Positions 9,353 through 19,283 are shown, counted from the stretch's first letter. The stretch is 64,000 nucleotides of DNA from Pseudomonas putida (GCF_003228315.1 NZ_CP029693.1:2984001-3048000); one strand, 5' to 3'. The notes: a model not told the origin generated them from the letters alone. Made by a program: numbers and translations.

Positions 9353-9787
9353 TCAACCCTCCAGAAACGTGAAATCTTCAGGCAGCACGCGCCGAAGCTG
9401 CTCGCGTATCGCGCCAACCTGCCCCGCCGTGTAAGGGACAGCAGGATGCTTGCCCCAGACCGGCGCTGGCCATGCAGCATCCGCTCGCTTGCGCACAATG
9501 ACATGCATGTGTAACTGACTGACCACGTTACCCAGAGCCCCGACATTCATCTTGTCCGCGTCGAACGCTGTCTTCAGCAATTCCGCCAGCGTAGTTGTCT
9601 CCTGCCACAGCGACTGCTGATCGGCGACACCCAACTGAAATATCTCGCTGATATCGTCGCGACGAGGTACCAGGATGAACCAGGGATAGTTCGAATCGTT
9701 GGACAGCAGGAGCCGGCACAGCGGGAAATCACCGATCGGCAAGGTGTCTTGTTGAAGTCGTGAATCTAAAGCGAACACTGCGTGCAC
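9353..9787 (-). CDS. HIT-family protein (nucleotidyl hydrolase/transferase-like)
   Basis: 144-residue histidine-triad protein. The signature near the C-terminal third is QLHMHVIVRKRAD: glutamine replaces the first histidine of the classical H-x-H-x-H-x-x motif, while the middle (nucleophilic) and third histidines remain, a known variant of Pseudomonas HIT proteins. Also conserved: SNYPWFILVPRRDDISEIFQL. Expected to act on dinucleoside polyphosphates or AMP conjugates; actual substrate unknown. It heads a two-gene unit with slyX. Confidence 0.88.
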   Translation of the reverse strand: MHAVFALDSRLQQDTLPIGDFPLCRLLLSNDSNYPWFILVPRRDDISEIFQLGVADQQSLWQETTTLAELLKTAFDADKMNVGALGNVVSQLHMHVIVRKRADAAWPAPVWGKHPAVPYTAGQVGAIREQLRRVLPEDFTFLEG

Positions 9788-10687
9788 TCCCGCCGGGTCA
9801 TCATTTTCAGCTTAGCGCCCATCCAGAGGGATCGCGCACCAAGCGACAGGACGGCAGCATACCTGCGAATGCTACGGTCTTCACGACGAACCTCGATTCT
9901 CACTCACAAAACCTAAGACATCGAAAATCGCCCCGAGATGTGACACATGAAGCCAAAACGCACCATCGCAGAACCGGAGCAGACGACAAAAGCGTTGAAA
10001 TGACTACAGAACAGGGATTCGTTTAATTTCCCTAGGTGATCGAACTGTGTGAATTGAGTACAGTAACTGAAATTTTTTGCACCAAAACCGCACAGTGCGT
10101 CTACGCTGACTGCTTCGAGCATCCGCCAACTACTCACTGGCGGGGTGAACCGGTAACATTTTAGGCTGTCACGGGGCGGTAACAGGATGTTCAACACCAT
10201 CAACAGGATGGCGTCAACCCCCGAAACCTGCACGATGAAGCCCCCGGTTTCATGGGGTTTTTCCGGGATCGGTCAGGGTTTGTGAAAAAATTATCAGCGA
10301 CGCAGTAATTTGTGCACGTTTGTTGCATTCACACCCACATCGTCTATAAGGCCCACGGGACGTGGAAGCCTCACGACAAAATAAAACAGTGGCAGGATAG
10401 CCCGATGGAGATTCAAACGTTTCACCAGGGACTCTTTTTACCGGTGCGCCAGTCCAGAAAAAACAGCACTAAAGTTGTCAGCCGGTTGCATCGGGGCTGT
10501 AAATTTGCGACATCTAGCAAGCTGTTTACGACAGGGTCGTAAAGATGCTGAAAGGTTAGATGCGCAAGTATCGCCAACATTGGTCGACGTGATATAAGTT
10601 TGCGCCGACACAAAAAGAAAGAGCCGCCCAGATAATAAAACAGGTGGGACGGCAATACTCTTCTAAAAACCAAAGGAGCAAATCACG
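9788..10687. other. 900-base gene-free region before the porin, with possible small RNA
   Basis: No ORF in this stretch has a recognisable domain or ribosome site. The part from 10020 to 10262 contains a compact hairpin (CCGCCA/TGGCGG about 10124-10142), repeated AACAGGATG words near 10181 and 10202, and ends with a strong isolated terminator (see separate entry), which suggests an untranslated plus-strand transcript. The part 10300-10687 is the long leader/promoter region of the porin gene, A+T richer, with an AAAGGAG ribosome site at 10673-10679. Confidence 0.45.
10216..10262 (+). terminator. Isolated strong terminator-like hairpin
   Basis: Arms 10216-10221 (AACCCC) with 10254-10259, and 10223-10228 (GAAACC) with 10246-10251, give a 12-bp stem interrupted by one small internal loop, then a T tract. 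It is oriented on the plus strand, more than 400 bases from the nearest coding end, which is on the other strand, so no annotated gene explains it. Confidence 0.75.
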
Positions 10688-12016
10688 ATGCGCGTGATGA
10701 AGTGGAGCATGATCGCACTGGCTGTTGCAGCTGGTACCTCGCAGTTCGCAGTAGCGTCTTCCCAGGACGATTCCAAGGGTTTCTTCGGCGACCAGAGCCT
10801 GAAACTGAAAACCCGTCTCGAATACATGAACCGCGACTACAAGAACGGTGCTAGCAACCCATCCAGCGGTACCTCCGGCTATCGTCAGGACACCGGTGTC
10901 AGCCAGTTGCTCACTTACGAGTCGGGCTTCACTCAAGGCACCGTAGGTTTCGGCCTCGACGCCATGGCAATGGGTTCGGTCAAACTGGACGGTGGCTCGG
11001 GTCGCCGCGGTAACGGCCTGTTCGCCAACGACAGCGAAGGCAACCCAGAGAAATCCCAGGGCAAGGTTGGCGGTGCAGTCAAATTCCGTCTCTCCGACAC
11101 CACCCTGAAATACGGCCAGCAATTCGTTGCCAGCCCAGTGTTCGCAACCGACGACAGCCGTCTGCTGCCAGAAGTTGCCACCGGTACCCTGGTTACTTCC
11201 AAGGAAATCAAAGGCCTGGAACTGAGCGCCGGTCGCTTCACCGCACTGAGCAAGCAAACCGGTATGGCTCGCGACAGCATCGGCGGTCTGGCTGATGAAG
11301 ACGGCAACCACGGTAAAGGCCTGAGCGACGGCATCAACATCTTCGGCGCCAGCTATGCCTTCACCGACAACTTCACCGGTGCACTGGCTGCTTCCGACGC
11401 TGAAGAGTACTTCAAGAAGTACTACATCAACCTGAACTACACCCTGCCAATCGCAGACGATCAGTCCCTGAACTTCGACCTGAACGGTTACAAAACCAAA
11501 GGCGACAAGCGCGGCGACCTGGTTGACGCAATCGGTGACGGCGTTCTCGGCGTAGACAACAACCTGTGGTCCCTGGCCGCTGCGTACAGCCTCGGCGCTC
11601 ACAAGTTCACCGTTGCCTACCAGCAATCGAGCGGCGACAACGCTTACTACTATGGCGTTGACGGTAACAGCACCATCTTCGTATCCAACTCCATCCAGAT
11701 CTCCGACTTCGTGGGTCGCGAAGAGAAGTCCTGGCAGGCTCGCTACGACATCAACATGGCCACCTACGGCGTACCTGGTCTGAGCTTCATGACCCGTTAC
11801 GTAAAGGGTGACAACATCAAGACCAACGGTCTGGGTGAAGGTAAGGAAAACGAATGGAACCTGGAGTCCAAGTACGTGATCCAGGAAGGCCCAGCCAAAG
11901 ACCTGTCGTTCCGTGCGCGTTTCGCCAACTACCGCTCGAACGGCGCGTACAGCGGCTACTCGTCTGACGTCTACGACACCCGTCTGATCATCGAGTACCC
12001 GCTGAGCATCCTGTAA
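10688..12016 (+). CDS. OprD-family outer-membrane porin
   Basis: 442-residue 18-stranded beta-barrel porin of the OprD/OccD-OccK superfamily for uptake of small substrates such as amino acids or carboxylates. Signal peptide at 1-23 (MRVMKWSMIALAVAAGTSQF..., cleavage after AVA). The mature part starts with the typical SKGFFGDQSLKLKTRLEYMNRDYK, contains the family block WSLAAAYSLGAHKFTVAYQQSSGD and ends IIEYPLSIL with the C-terminal aromatic/hydrophobic strand. From its Gly/Asp-rich loops it resembles OprE/OprQ more than OprD itself, but a precise name is not justified. Codon use is highly biased (frequent CTG, GGT, AAC), indicating strong expression. Confidence 0.93.
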   Translation: MRVMKWSMIALAVAAGTSQFAVASSQDDSKGFFGDQSLKLKTRLEYMNRDYKNGASNPSSGTSGYRQDTGVSQLLTYESGFTQGTVGFGLDAMAMGSVKLDGGSGRRGNGLFANDSEGNPEKSQGKVGGAVKFRLSDTTLKYGQQFVASPVFATDDSRLLPEVATGTLVTSKEIKGLELSAGRFTALSKQTGMARDSIGGLADEDGNHGKGLSDGINIFGASYAFTDNFTGALAASDAEEYFKKYYINLNYTLPIADDQSLNFDLNGYKTKGDKRGDLVDAIGDGVLGVDNNLWSLAAAYSLGAHKFTVAYQQSSGDNAYYYGVDGNSTIFVSNSIQISDFVGREEKSWQARYDINMATYGVPGLSFMTRYVKGDNIKTNGLGEGKENEWNLESKYVIQEGPAKDLSFRARFANYRSNGAYSGYSSDVYDTRLIIEYPLSIL

Positions 12017-12047
12017 TCCAGGTGCAATACCGCAAGTACTGCTGATC

Positions 12048-12083
12048 AAAAACCGCCCACCTCTTCAGGTGGGCGGTTTTTTT
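12048..12083 (+). terminator. Terminator of the porin gene
   Basis: Stem AACCGCCCACCT / AGGTGGGCGGTT with a CTTC loop followed by seven T; begins 32 bases after the stop codon. Confidence 0.95.
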
Positions 12084-12167
12084 ATGCCTGCCATATACCA
12101 GACACCGCAGCAAACAACTTGCGCGAATAACGTTAATACTTTTTTCAATGAACTGATCAATAGTTAC

Positions 12168-12203
12168 AAAAAAACCCAAGAGACTTTTATCCTCTTGGGT
12201 TTA
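12168..12203 (-). terminator. Terminator of the mscS-like gene
   Basis: On the minus strand: stem AAACCCAAGAG / CTCTTGGGTTT followed by a T run (A run at 12168-12174 on plus). It faces the porin terminator, insulating the two convergent genes. Confidence 0.92.
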
Positions 12204-12225
12204 TTCAGTAAAAAACACAACAGCC

Positions 12226-13068
12226 TTACTGGACCGAAGCTTCCTGAACCACACGAACTACACGCTGAGGAAATGGAATGTCAATACCCGCTGTTCTCAA
12301 CCGGTCGCGGGACTGCTCGTTAAACATGAACATCACATCCCAGTAGTCCGCTGTTTTCACCCAGACACGCAGAGAAACAGTGATCGAACTGTCACCCAAT
12401 GTCGAAATAACAGCTTGAGGTGCCGGGTCAGTCAAAACACGTGGATCCTTGGCCAGTTCCAGCAATACCTGACGGGCTTTCTGCAGGTCGGCTTCATAAT
12501 CAACGCCTACATCAAACACCACCTTGCGGGTCGGCTGACGGTTGGTATTGGTGATGATCCCGTTAGACAGGTTGCCGTTTGGCACGATGATGGTCTTGTT
12601 ATCGCCAGTACGCAGCACGGTGTGAAAAATCTGGATGCTGTCGACAGTACCAGCAACACCCTGGGCCTCGATCCAGTCTCCGATGCGGAACGGGCGGAAC
12701 AGCAGGATCAACACGCCGCCTGCGAAATTCGCCAGGCTACCCTGCAAGGCCAGGCCGATTGCAAGGCCCGCCGCACCAATGGCCGCCACGAACGACGTGG
12801 TCTCCACACCGATCATCGACGCCACGCTGACGATCAGCAGAATTTTCAGAACAATGTTTGCCAGGCTGCTGATAAAGCCTTGCAGGGCCAGATCCGCATT
12901 TCGCAGCGCGATCAGCTTGCCTAGCTTGTGAGTAACCTTGTTGATCAGCCACCAGCCAATCGCCAGGGTAATCATTGCCAGCAGCACGCGGCTGCCGTAT
13001 TCCATGATCATCGGAATCCAGGCCTGGGAAACCTTGACCAGGTTGTCTACCTCAGCATTCAAATCCAT
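12226..13068 (-). CDS. mscS: Small-conductance mechanosensitive channel (MscS family)
   Basis: 280-residue inner-membrane channel that opens on membrane tension to release solutes on hypo-osmotic shock. Three N-terminal helices; pore helix TM3 with the glycine/alanine-packed AAIGAAGLAIGLALQGSLANFAGG, then beta domain entry RPFRIGDWIE and a C-terminal alpha/beta vestibule ending in FPQRVV. Length is close to the E. coli channel (286). Single gene with its own terminator; yajQ lies upstream in the same direction but with its own terminator. Confidence 0.94.
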   Translation of the reverse strand: MDLNAEVDNLVKVSQAWIPMIMEYGSRVLLAMITLAIGWWLINKVTHKLGKLIALRNADLALQGFISSLANIVLKILLIVSVASMIGVETTSFVAAIGAAGLAIGLALQGSLANFAGGVLILLFRPFRIGDWIEAQGVAGTVDSIQIFHTVLRTGDNKTIIVPNGNLSNGIITNTNRQPTRKVVFDVGVDYEADLQKARQVLLELAKDPRVLTDPAPQAVISTLGDSSITVSLRVWVKTADYWDVMFMFNEQSRDRLRTAGIDIPFPQRVVRVVQEASVQ

Positions 13069-13100
13069 GTTTGTTCTCCTGATTTCCGGGTAACCGGCAC

Positions 13101-13159
13101 ACTAAAAATAAACGGTAGAAAGATCGAGCCCCGGTCAGGGTCAATCGTTTCTACCGTTA
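13101..13159 (-). terminator. Terminator of yajQ
   Basis: Minus-strand hairpin with arms AACGGTAGAAA (13110-13120 on plus) and its complement at 13147-13158, with a 26-base loop and a T-rich tail (plus AAAAATAAA at 13103-13111). Confidence 0.7.
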
Positions 13160-13205
13160 CTTGGGGGTCGGACGCTGAAAACGCCGAGAGGTTCCCGCTT
13201 TCAGG

Positions 13206-13691
13206 TCAGTCGCGGAAGTTGTTGAACTGCAGCGGCATGCCGAATTCCTTGCCACGCAGTGCCGCGATCGCCTCTTGCAAGTCATCGCGCTTCTTGCCGG
13301 TTACTCGAACCTGCTCACCCTGAATGGCGGCCTGGACCTTGAGCTTGGCGTCCTTGATATGCGCGACAATCTTCTTCGCCAGCTCTTTGTCGATGCCTTC
13401 CTTGAGGACGGCTTCCTGCTTCATCAGCTTGCCCGAGGCAAAAGCGTCCTTGACCTCAAGGCATTGCACATCGATTTTGCGCTTGACCAAAGCCAGCTTG
13501 AGGATCTCAATCATCGCCTCGAGCTGGAAATCCGCTTCAGCAGTCAGGTTTACGGTCAGTTCCTTTTCCTTGAACTCGAAGCTGCCCTTGCCTTTCAGGT
13601 CATAACGACGATCGAGTTCCTTGACGGCGTTCTCGACCGCATTGGTGACTTCGTGTTTGTCCAGTTCGGATACCACGTCGAACGACGGCAT
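13206..13691 (-). CDS. yajQ: YajQ family nucleotide-binding protein
   Basis: 161-residue UPF0234 protein, two ferredoxin-like RNP folds. [22 protein letters not shown] is the invariant start, so the ten extra codons of the open frame (to 13721) are rejected. In Xanthomonas and P. aeruginosa homologues bind cyclic di-GMP and affect virulence; E. coli YajQ binds tRNA and ATP/GTP in vitro. Conserved C-terminal part [18 protein letters not shown] is present. It is probably monocistronic, divergent from the panE-like gene. Confidence 0.94.
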   Translation of the reverse strand: MPSFDVVSELDKHEVTNAVENAVKELDRRYDLKGKGSFEFKEKELTVNLTAEADFQLEAMIEILKLALVKRKIDVQCLEVKDAFASGKLMKQEAVLKEGIDKELAKKIVAHIKDAKLKVQAAIQGEQVRVTGKKRDDLQEAIAALRGKEFGMPLQFNNFRD

Positions 13692-13744
13692 GTAATCTCT
13701 CCAAATAAAAGGCGCACCCATGAAGCACGCCTGGCTTGCGGTAA

Positions 13745-14743
<999 letters not shown>

Positions 14744-14788
14744 GCAGCGGCTACGCTGGCCACTTGTTCCTCTGCAGCGATAACCCTG

Positions 14789-16825
14789 ATGCCATTGCGC
14801 CAGCGCCTTGAAAACCTCCCGGTCGGCCAGAAACTGCTGGCCGCCCTGTTGGTGCTGTTGACCACCGTCCTGCTGGTCGCCAACCTGACTTTTATCAGCG
14901 CCGCCTATTACATCTCCCAGGAAAGCATGGCGCCCCAGGCCCTGCAAACCATTGGCCGGCTGGTGTCCAACCCCAGCCTGATCTCTGAAGCCCTGGCCTC
15001 ACCACAAAGCGCACAACGCCTGCTCGACGAACTCAACAGCTATTCCCCCCTGCGTGCCGCCGCCCTGTATGACGGCAAGGGCGAACGCCTGGCGCAGCTG
15101 CAACATGGCGATCATCTGAACCTGCCTGAACACTATCGACATATCGAATCCTGGCAAGCCACCGAATTTCGCAGCAATCAAGTCATCACCCTACCCCGCC
15201 CGGGTGCCGCCTCCGGACACCTGCTACTGGTGGCCAGCAGCGAACTGCCGATGGCGTTCTATACCGGGACCCTGACCGCCAGTCTCGGCATCCTGATCTT
15301 CAGTGTGCTGCTGTGGCTGGTGATCGCCCGCCAGATCAAACGCCTGATTACCCGGCCGATCCATCAACTCGAAGAGCTTTCACGGCAAGTGACCCGTGAA
15401 GAGAACTATTCCCTTCGCGCCTCCCGCGGCAACCATGACGAAATCGGCAGCCTCGCCGAAGCCTTCAACACCATGCTCTCGCGAATAGAGGCGCGGGAGC
15501 AGCAGCTCAAACGGGCGCGGGATGACTCCCAGGCCGCCTACGACCAGGCTCAGGGACTGGCGGAAGAAACCCGGCACACCAACCGCAAGCTGGAGCTCGA
15601 AGTCCAAGTGCGCAGCAAGATCGAGAAGAAGCTCACCGGATTCCAGAACTACCTCAACAGCATCATCGACTCCATGCCGTCGGCGCTGATCGCTCTCGAT
15701 GAACAACTCTACGTGACGCAATGGAACCAGGAAGCCAGCGCCCTTTCCGGCACTCGCCTGGACGAAGCGCTGAACCAGCCGATCTTCCTTGCGTTCGAGC
15801 CGCTCAAGCCTTTTCTTCCGCAGCTCAAGCAAACCGTCGAGCAACACACAGTCGCCAAGATCGAACGCGTCACCTGGGTCAAGGACGATGACGCCCGGCA
15901 TTACGCCCTGACCTTCTATCCGCTGATGGGTGGGGCGGGACGCGGCGTGGTGATCCGTATCGACGACATCACCCAGCGTCTGTCGCTGGAGGAAATGATG
16001 GTGCAGTCGGAGAAAATGCTCTCCGTCGGCGGCCTCGCAGCTGGGATGGCCCACGAGATCAACAACCCGCTGGGCGCCATTCTGCACAACGTGCAAAACA
16101 TTCGCCGGCGCCTGTCTCCGGAACTGCCGAAGAACCTCGAACAGGCCGAACAGATCGGCGTCGAGCTGTCCACGGTCAACGACTACCTGCAAGCGCGAGA
16201 GGTGCCACAGCTGCTCGATGGCATCCAGCAGGCCGGCGCCCGTGCCGCGAAGATCGTCACCCACATGCTCAGTTTCAGTCGCCGCAGCACCCGGCAAATG
16301 GCCCCTTGCGACCTGCCGGCGCTGATCGATCAAGCCGTGGAAATCGCCGGTAATGACTTCGACCTGACCATCGGTTTCGACTTCAAGGGCCAAGCCATCA
16401 TTCGCCAGTTCGACCCCGCGTTGGGTCCGGTGCCCGGCACCGCCAACGAACTGGAACAGGTGCTGCTCAACCTGCTGAAAAATGCCGCCCAGGCCATTCA
16501 CCTGCGTGAAGACGACCGCGAGCCGGGGCGGATCATTCTGCGCACGCGGCTCAACCCGCCCTGGGCAGAAATTCAGGTGGAGGACAACGGCATCGGCATG
16601 AGCGAAAGCGTGCGCAAGCGTACGTTCGAGCCATTTTTCACCACCAAGGAAATCGGTCAGGGCACAGGCCTGGGCTTGTCGGTGTCGTACTTCATCATCA
16701 CCAACAACCACAAGGGACAGATGGAAGTGCAATCGACCCTGGGCCAAGGCACCTGTTTCACCTTGCGCCTGCCCCTGGCCGGCACTCCGGTGGTCTCTCA
16801 GGAACTCAATCAGTTATCGAGGTAA
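14789..16825 (+). CDS. Orphan membrane sensor histidine kinase (HAMP-PAS-HisKA-HATPase)
   Basis: 678-residue hybrid-free kinase. Transmembrane helices at about 13-40 and 160-182 bracket a periplasmic sensor domain; HAMP follows (about 183-235), a coiled coil, a PAS domain from about 284 (YLNSIIDSMPSALIALDE), the H box with phospho-acceptor His422 (AAGMAHEINNPLG), N box, EDNGIGM and GQGTGLGLS ATP-lid motifs. No response regulator is encoded nearby, so the partner is elsewhere. From memory of gene order it corresponds to PAO1 PA4398, which has been linked to swarming and biofilm behaviour. The stop lies 3 bases before the cobalamin adenosyltransferase, suggesting co-transcription. Confidence 0.9.
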   Translation: MPLRQRLENLPVGQKLLAALLVLLTTVLLVANLTFISAAYYISQESMAPQALQTIGRLVSNPSLISEALASPQSAQRLLDELNSYSPLRAAALYDGKGERLAQLQHGDHLNLPEHYRHIESWQATEFRSNQVITLPRPGAASGHLLLVASSELPMAFYTGTLTASLGILIFSVLLWLVIARQIKRLITRPIHQLEELSRQVTREENYSLRASRGNHDEIGSLAEAFNTMLSRIEAREQQLKRARDDSQAAYDQAQGLAEETRHTNRKLELEVQVRSKIEKKLTGFQNYLNSIIDSMPSALIALDEQLYVTQWNQEASALSGTRLDEALNQPIFLAFEPLKPFLPQLKQTVEQHTVAKIERVTWVKDDDARHYALTFYPLMGGAGRGVVIRIDDITQRLSLEEMMVQSEKMLSVGGLAAGMAHEINNPLGAILHNVQNIRRRLSPELPKNLEQAEQIGVELSTVNDYLQAREVPQLLDGIQQAGARAAKIVTHMLSFSRRSTRQMAPCDLPALIDQAVEIAGNDFDLTIGFDFKGQAIIRQFDPALGPVPGTANELEQVLLNLLKNAAQAIHLREDDREPGRIILRTRLNPPWAEIQVEDNGIGMSESVRKRTFEPFFTTKEIGQGTGLGLSVSYFIITNNHKGQMEVQSTLGQGTCFTLRLPLAGTPVVSQELNQLSR

Positions 16826-16828
16826 GCC

Positions 16829-17410
16829 ATGGGCTTTCGCTTGTCGAAGATTTACACCCGTACCGGCGACAAGGGCGAAACCGGCCTGGGCGACGGCCGC
16901 CGCGTCCCCAAGGATCACCCGCGGATCGAGGCCATTGGCGAAGTCGATTCATTGAACAGTCAGGTGGGCGTGCTGCTGGCCGGGCTGGCCGCAGCAAGCA
17001 ACGAACATCCGGGGCTCAAGGAAGTGATCGAGGTATTGGCGCCCTGCCAGCACCGGTTGTTCGACCTCGGTGGCGAACTGGCAATGCCGGAATATCAGGC
17101 GTTGAACAGCGCAGAAATCGAGCGTCTGGAAGCGGCGATCGATGTGTGGAATGAAGAGTTGGGGCCGTTGGAGAACTTCATCCTGCCGGGCGGGTCAGCG
17201 TTGATCGCCCAGGCTCACGTGTGCAGAAGCCTGGCCCGTGCCGCCGAGCGTCGCTGCCAGCATTTGAATGCGCTTGAGCCACTGGCCGGGGTGGGGCTGG
17301 CGTACATCAATCGGTTATCAGATTTGCTGTTTGTGATGGCTAGGGTGATTGCGCGGCGTCAGGGAGTTGCGGAGATTTTGTGGCAGCCGGCGGCGAAGCC
17401 TGAGGTTTGA
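16829..17410 (+). CDS. Cob(I)alamin adenosyltransferase, PduO type
   Basis: 193-residue ATP:cob(I)alamin adenosyltransferase that transfers the 5'-deoxyadenosyl group of ATP to reduced cobalamin. The ATP-binding N-terminus KIYTRTGDKGETGLGDG and the helix RSLARAAERRC with its conserved arginines are intact, with YINRLSDLLFVMAR at the C-terminus. Normal family length. It starts just 3 bases after a sensor-kinase gene and is not in a cobalamin cluster, so it probably serves salvage. Confidence 0.93.
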   Translation: MGFRLSKIYTRTGDKGETGLGDGRRVPKDHPRIEAIGEVDSLNSQVGVLLAGLAAASNEHPGLKEVIEVLAPCQHRLFDLGGELAMPEYQALNSAEIERLEAAIDVWNEELGPLENFILPGGSALIAQAHVCRSLARAAERRCQHLNALEPLAGVGLAYINRLSDLLFVMARVIARRQGVAEILWQPAAKPEV

Positions 17411-17427
17411 GCAATAACGTCACTGGC

Positions 17428-17530
17428 CCCATCGCGAGCAGGCTCGCTCCCACAATGGACTTTCTGTGGACACACTATCTGTGAACACCAAAAATCAATT
17501 GTGGGAGCGAGCTTGCTCGCGATAGGGCCA
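17428..17530. repeat. REPIN B
   Basis: Inverted REP pair (17428-17455 and 17499-17530) in the convergent gap after the adenosyltransferase gene. Spacer contains GTGGACACAC/GTGAACACC words similar to REPINs C and E. Confidence 0.93.
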
Positions 17531-17548
17531 TCAGCTATTACGCAGAAC

Positions 17549-18493
17549 TTAGGCCTCAGGCCAGAACGCCCGAATCCCCGCCACACCCTGGGCACCCGCC
17601 GCCCAGGCCTTCTGTACTTCCGCCGGGCCAACTCCACCGAGCAGAAACACCGGCCTGCTGAAGCCCTGGATCAGGGTCGAAGCCTGCTCCCAACCCAACG
17701 GCTGCGCCCCCGGATGCGTCAACGTCGGCTGCACCGGTGACAAGGTCACGAAGTCCACCCCCATCTCCTCGGCCAGCGCCAGTTCCTCGGCGTTATGGCA
17801 GGAGGCCGCCAACCAGCGCGATGCAGGCAGTGGCCGACCGGCAGCTGCGTATTTGCGCAACTGCGCCGAGGTGATGTGCCAGCCGGCGGAGGGGAAATCT
17901 CCCAGCCACTCGAACGGCCCCTTGATCATCAACTGCGCCTTGCCAGCACACAGGCCGGCGGCATCGACCGCCAGATCGCGGTATTTCGGGTCGTAACCGT
18001 TTGGCGCGCGCAGCTGGATCAACTTGATACCGCCCGCGATGGCTTTCTGAATCCCCCGTAGCAGGGCCGGCGCTTCCAGATCTTCCGGAGTGATCAGGTA
18101 CTGCTCGGGCAACCGCGCAGCAGCGACAATTGGCCGGTTCGCCTCGGGGAACTCGTAACCCGACAACTCACGCGCCGTGACCCACGCCAGTGGCTGGCCT
18201 TCCGCACCGTGTGGCTCGCCGGTAAATGCCGAGACTTCCCAGACATCCAGCAACACCTGCTTGTCCGGATAATCGTGGTGGACCTTGATCAACGGGCGGG
18301 CCGCATTGACCACGATGCCCAGTTCTTCCTGCAGCTCGCGGGCCAGTGCGGTTTCCACCGATTCATCAGCCTCGACCTTGCCACCAGGAAACTCCCACAA
18401 CCCGCCCTGGTGCTGTGTGTCGGCACGGCGGGCGATGAGGATTTTGCCGCTGTCGTCACGGATGACGGCAGCGGCTACATGTACGCGTTTCAC
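17549..18493 (-). CDS. Nudix hydrolase fused to a thiamine-phosphate-synthase-like domain
   Basis: 314-residue two-domain protein. Residues 1-130: MutT-type Nudix domain with a complete box (G38, E44, R52-E53-L-Q-E56-E57) for hydrolysis of oxidised dGTP. Residues 135-314: TMP synthase/TenI barrel. In the second domain the pyrophosphate and Mg residues are poorly kept (QLRAP instead of QLR-x-K, no NDR motif), so it is probably not a working ThiE; the combination is a known proteobacterial fusion. A GTG start at 18493 is chosen: it follows GGAGGAAATCGAGCG and overlaps the stop of the upstream GST gene by four bases (GTGA), implying coupled translation. An ATG at 18544 exists but lies inside the GST gene. 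Confidence 0.88.
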   Translation of the reverse strand: MKRVHVAAAVIRDDSGKILIARRADTQHQGGLWEFPGGKVEADESVETALARELQEELGIVVNAARPLIKVHHDYPDKQVLLDVWEVSAFTGEPHGAEGQPLAWVTARELSGYEFPEANRPIVAAARLPEQYLITPEDLEAPALLRGIQKAIAGGIKLIQLRAPNGYDPKYRDLAVDAAGLCAGKAQLMIKGPFEWLGDFPSAGWHITSAQLRKYAAAGRPLPASRWLAASCHNAEELALAEEMGVDFVTLSPVQPTLTHPGAQPLGWEQASTLIQGFSRPVFLLGGVGPAEVQKAWAAGAQGVAGIRAFWPEA

Positions 18494-19122
18494 CGCTCGA
18501 TTTCCTCCAGTCCGGCCTTCTGCCAGGCCTTGAAGGCCGGCCATTGGTAGATGGTTTCAACATAGGCCTCGTCGACAGCCGACAACTTGACCCGATAGGT
18601 ACGCAGGCGCACGGCGATGGGTGCGAAGAACACGTCGGCCAGGCTTATGCGACCGAACAGGTACGGACCGGTTTCAGTGGCTGCGGCGCGGCATTCGGCC
18701 CACAGGGCTGACATGCGCTCGACATCCACCTGGACTTCGGTCGGAACCGACGCCAGCGGCGCGTCATGGCTCAGGTCGAACGGCATGTTGCCGCGCATGC
18801 CAAAGAATCCGCTGTGCATCTGCGCACAGGCCGAACGCGCCTGGGCGCGGGCAGCCGTGTCTTTGGGCCACAGGCCCTTGTCGGGAAATTGCTCAGCCAG
18901 GTATTCGGCAATTGCCAGGGAGTCGGCGATGGTGCCGTGCCCGGTTTTCAACAGCGGGACTTTGCCGGTTGGCGAATGCTTTAGCAGACACTCGCGGGTG
19001 TCTGGCTGGTTGAGTTTGATGAGTTCTTCGGTATAGGGGGCGCCGGTCAGGTCAAGAGCCAGGGCGCCGCGCAGGGACCAGGAGGAAAGCAGTTTGTCGC
19101 CGATGATCAGGTGCAGGCTCAT
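18490..19122 (-). CDS. Glutathione S-transferase family protein
   Basis: 210-residue GST. N-terminal thioredoxin-like domain (MSLHLIIGDKLLSSWSLRGALAL) with SSWS in the place of the catalytic serine, GKVPLLKTG and DSLAIAEYLAE (glutathione-binding). All-helical C-terminal domain from about 90. Substrate unknown; similar to the maleylacetoacetate/beta-like bacterial GSTs. The second ATG (19122) fits the family N-terminus and has AAAGG nearby; the open frame from 19149 adds nine residues. It is coupled by a four-base overlap to the Nudix fusion gene, with argJ and secA upstream on the same strand but separated by a REPIN. Confidence 0.88.
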   Translation of the reverse strand: MSLHLIIGDKLLSSWSLRGALALDLTGAPYTEELIKLNQPDTRECLLKHSPTGKVPLLKTGHGTIADSLAIAEYLAEQFPDKGLWPKDTAARAQARSACAQMHSGFFGMRGNMPFDLSHDAPLASVPTEVQVDVERMSALWAECRAAATETGPYLFGRISLADVFFAPIAVRLRTYRVKLSAVDEAYVETIYQWPAFKAWQKAGLEEIER

Positions 19123-19177
19123 GTTCGGGACCTTTAAATAGAGGGACAAGCCAGTCTAGCGGGTGACTGACAAACCG

Positions 19178-19272
19178 CCATCGCGAGCAGGCTCGCTCCC
19201 ACATTGGTCCTGCCATACACAAAAACTGTGTCCACTGAGAATCCTGTGGGAGCGGGCTTGCCCGCGATGGGG
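19178..19272. repeat. REPIN C
   Basis: REP arms 19178-19205 and 19243-19272 between argJ and the GST gene. Its spacer shares a TGTGTCCACTGAG-like word with REPIN E. Confidence 0.93.
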
Positions 19273-19283
19273 TCGACGCGATC

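Noticed and set aside
10556..12049. 497-codon minus-strand frame opposite the porin
   Set aside because: Caused by strong codon bias in the porin gene; Val/Gln/Ala-rich, no domain.
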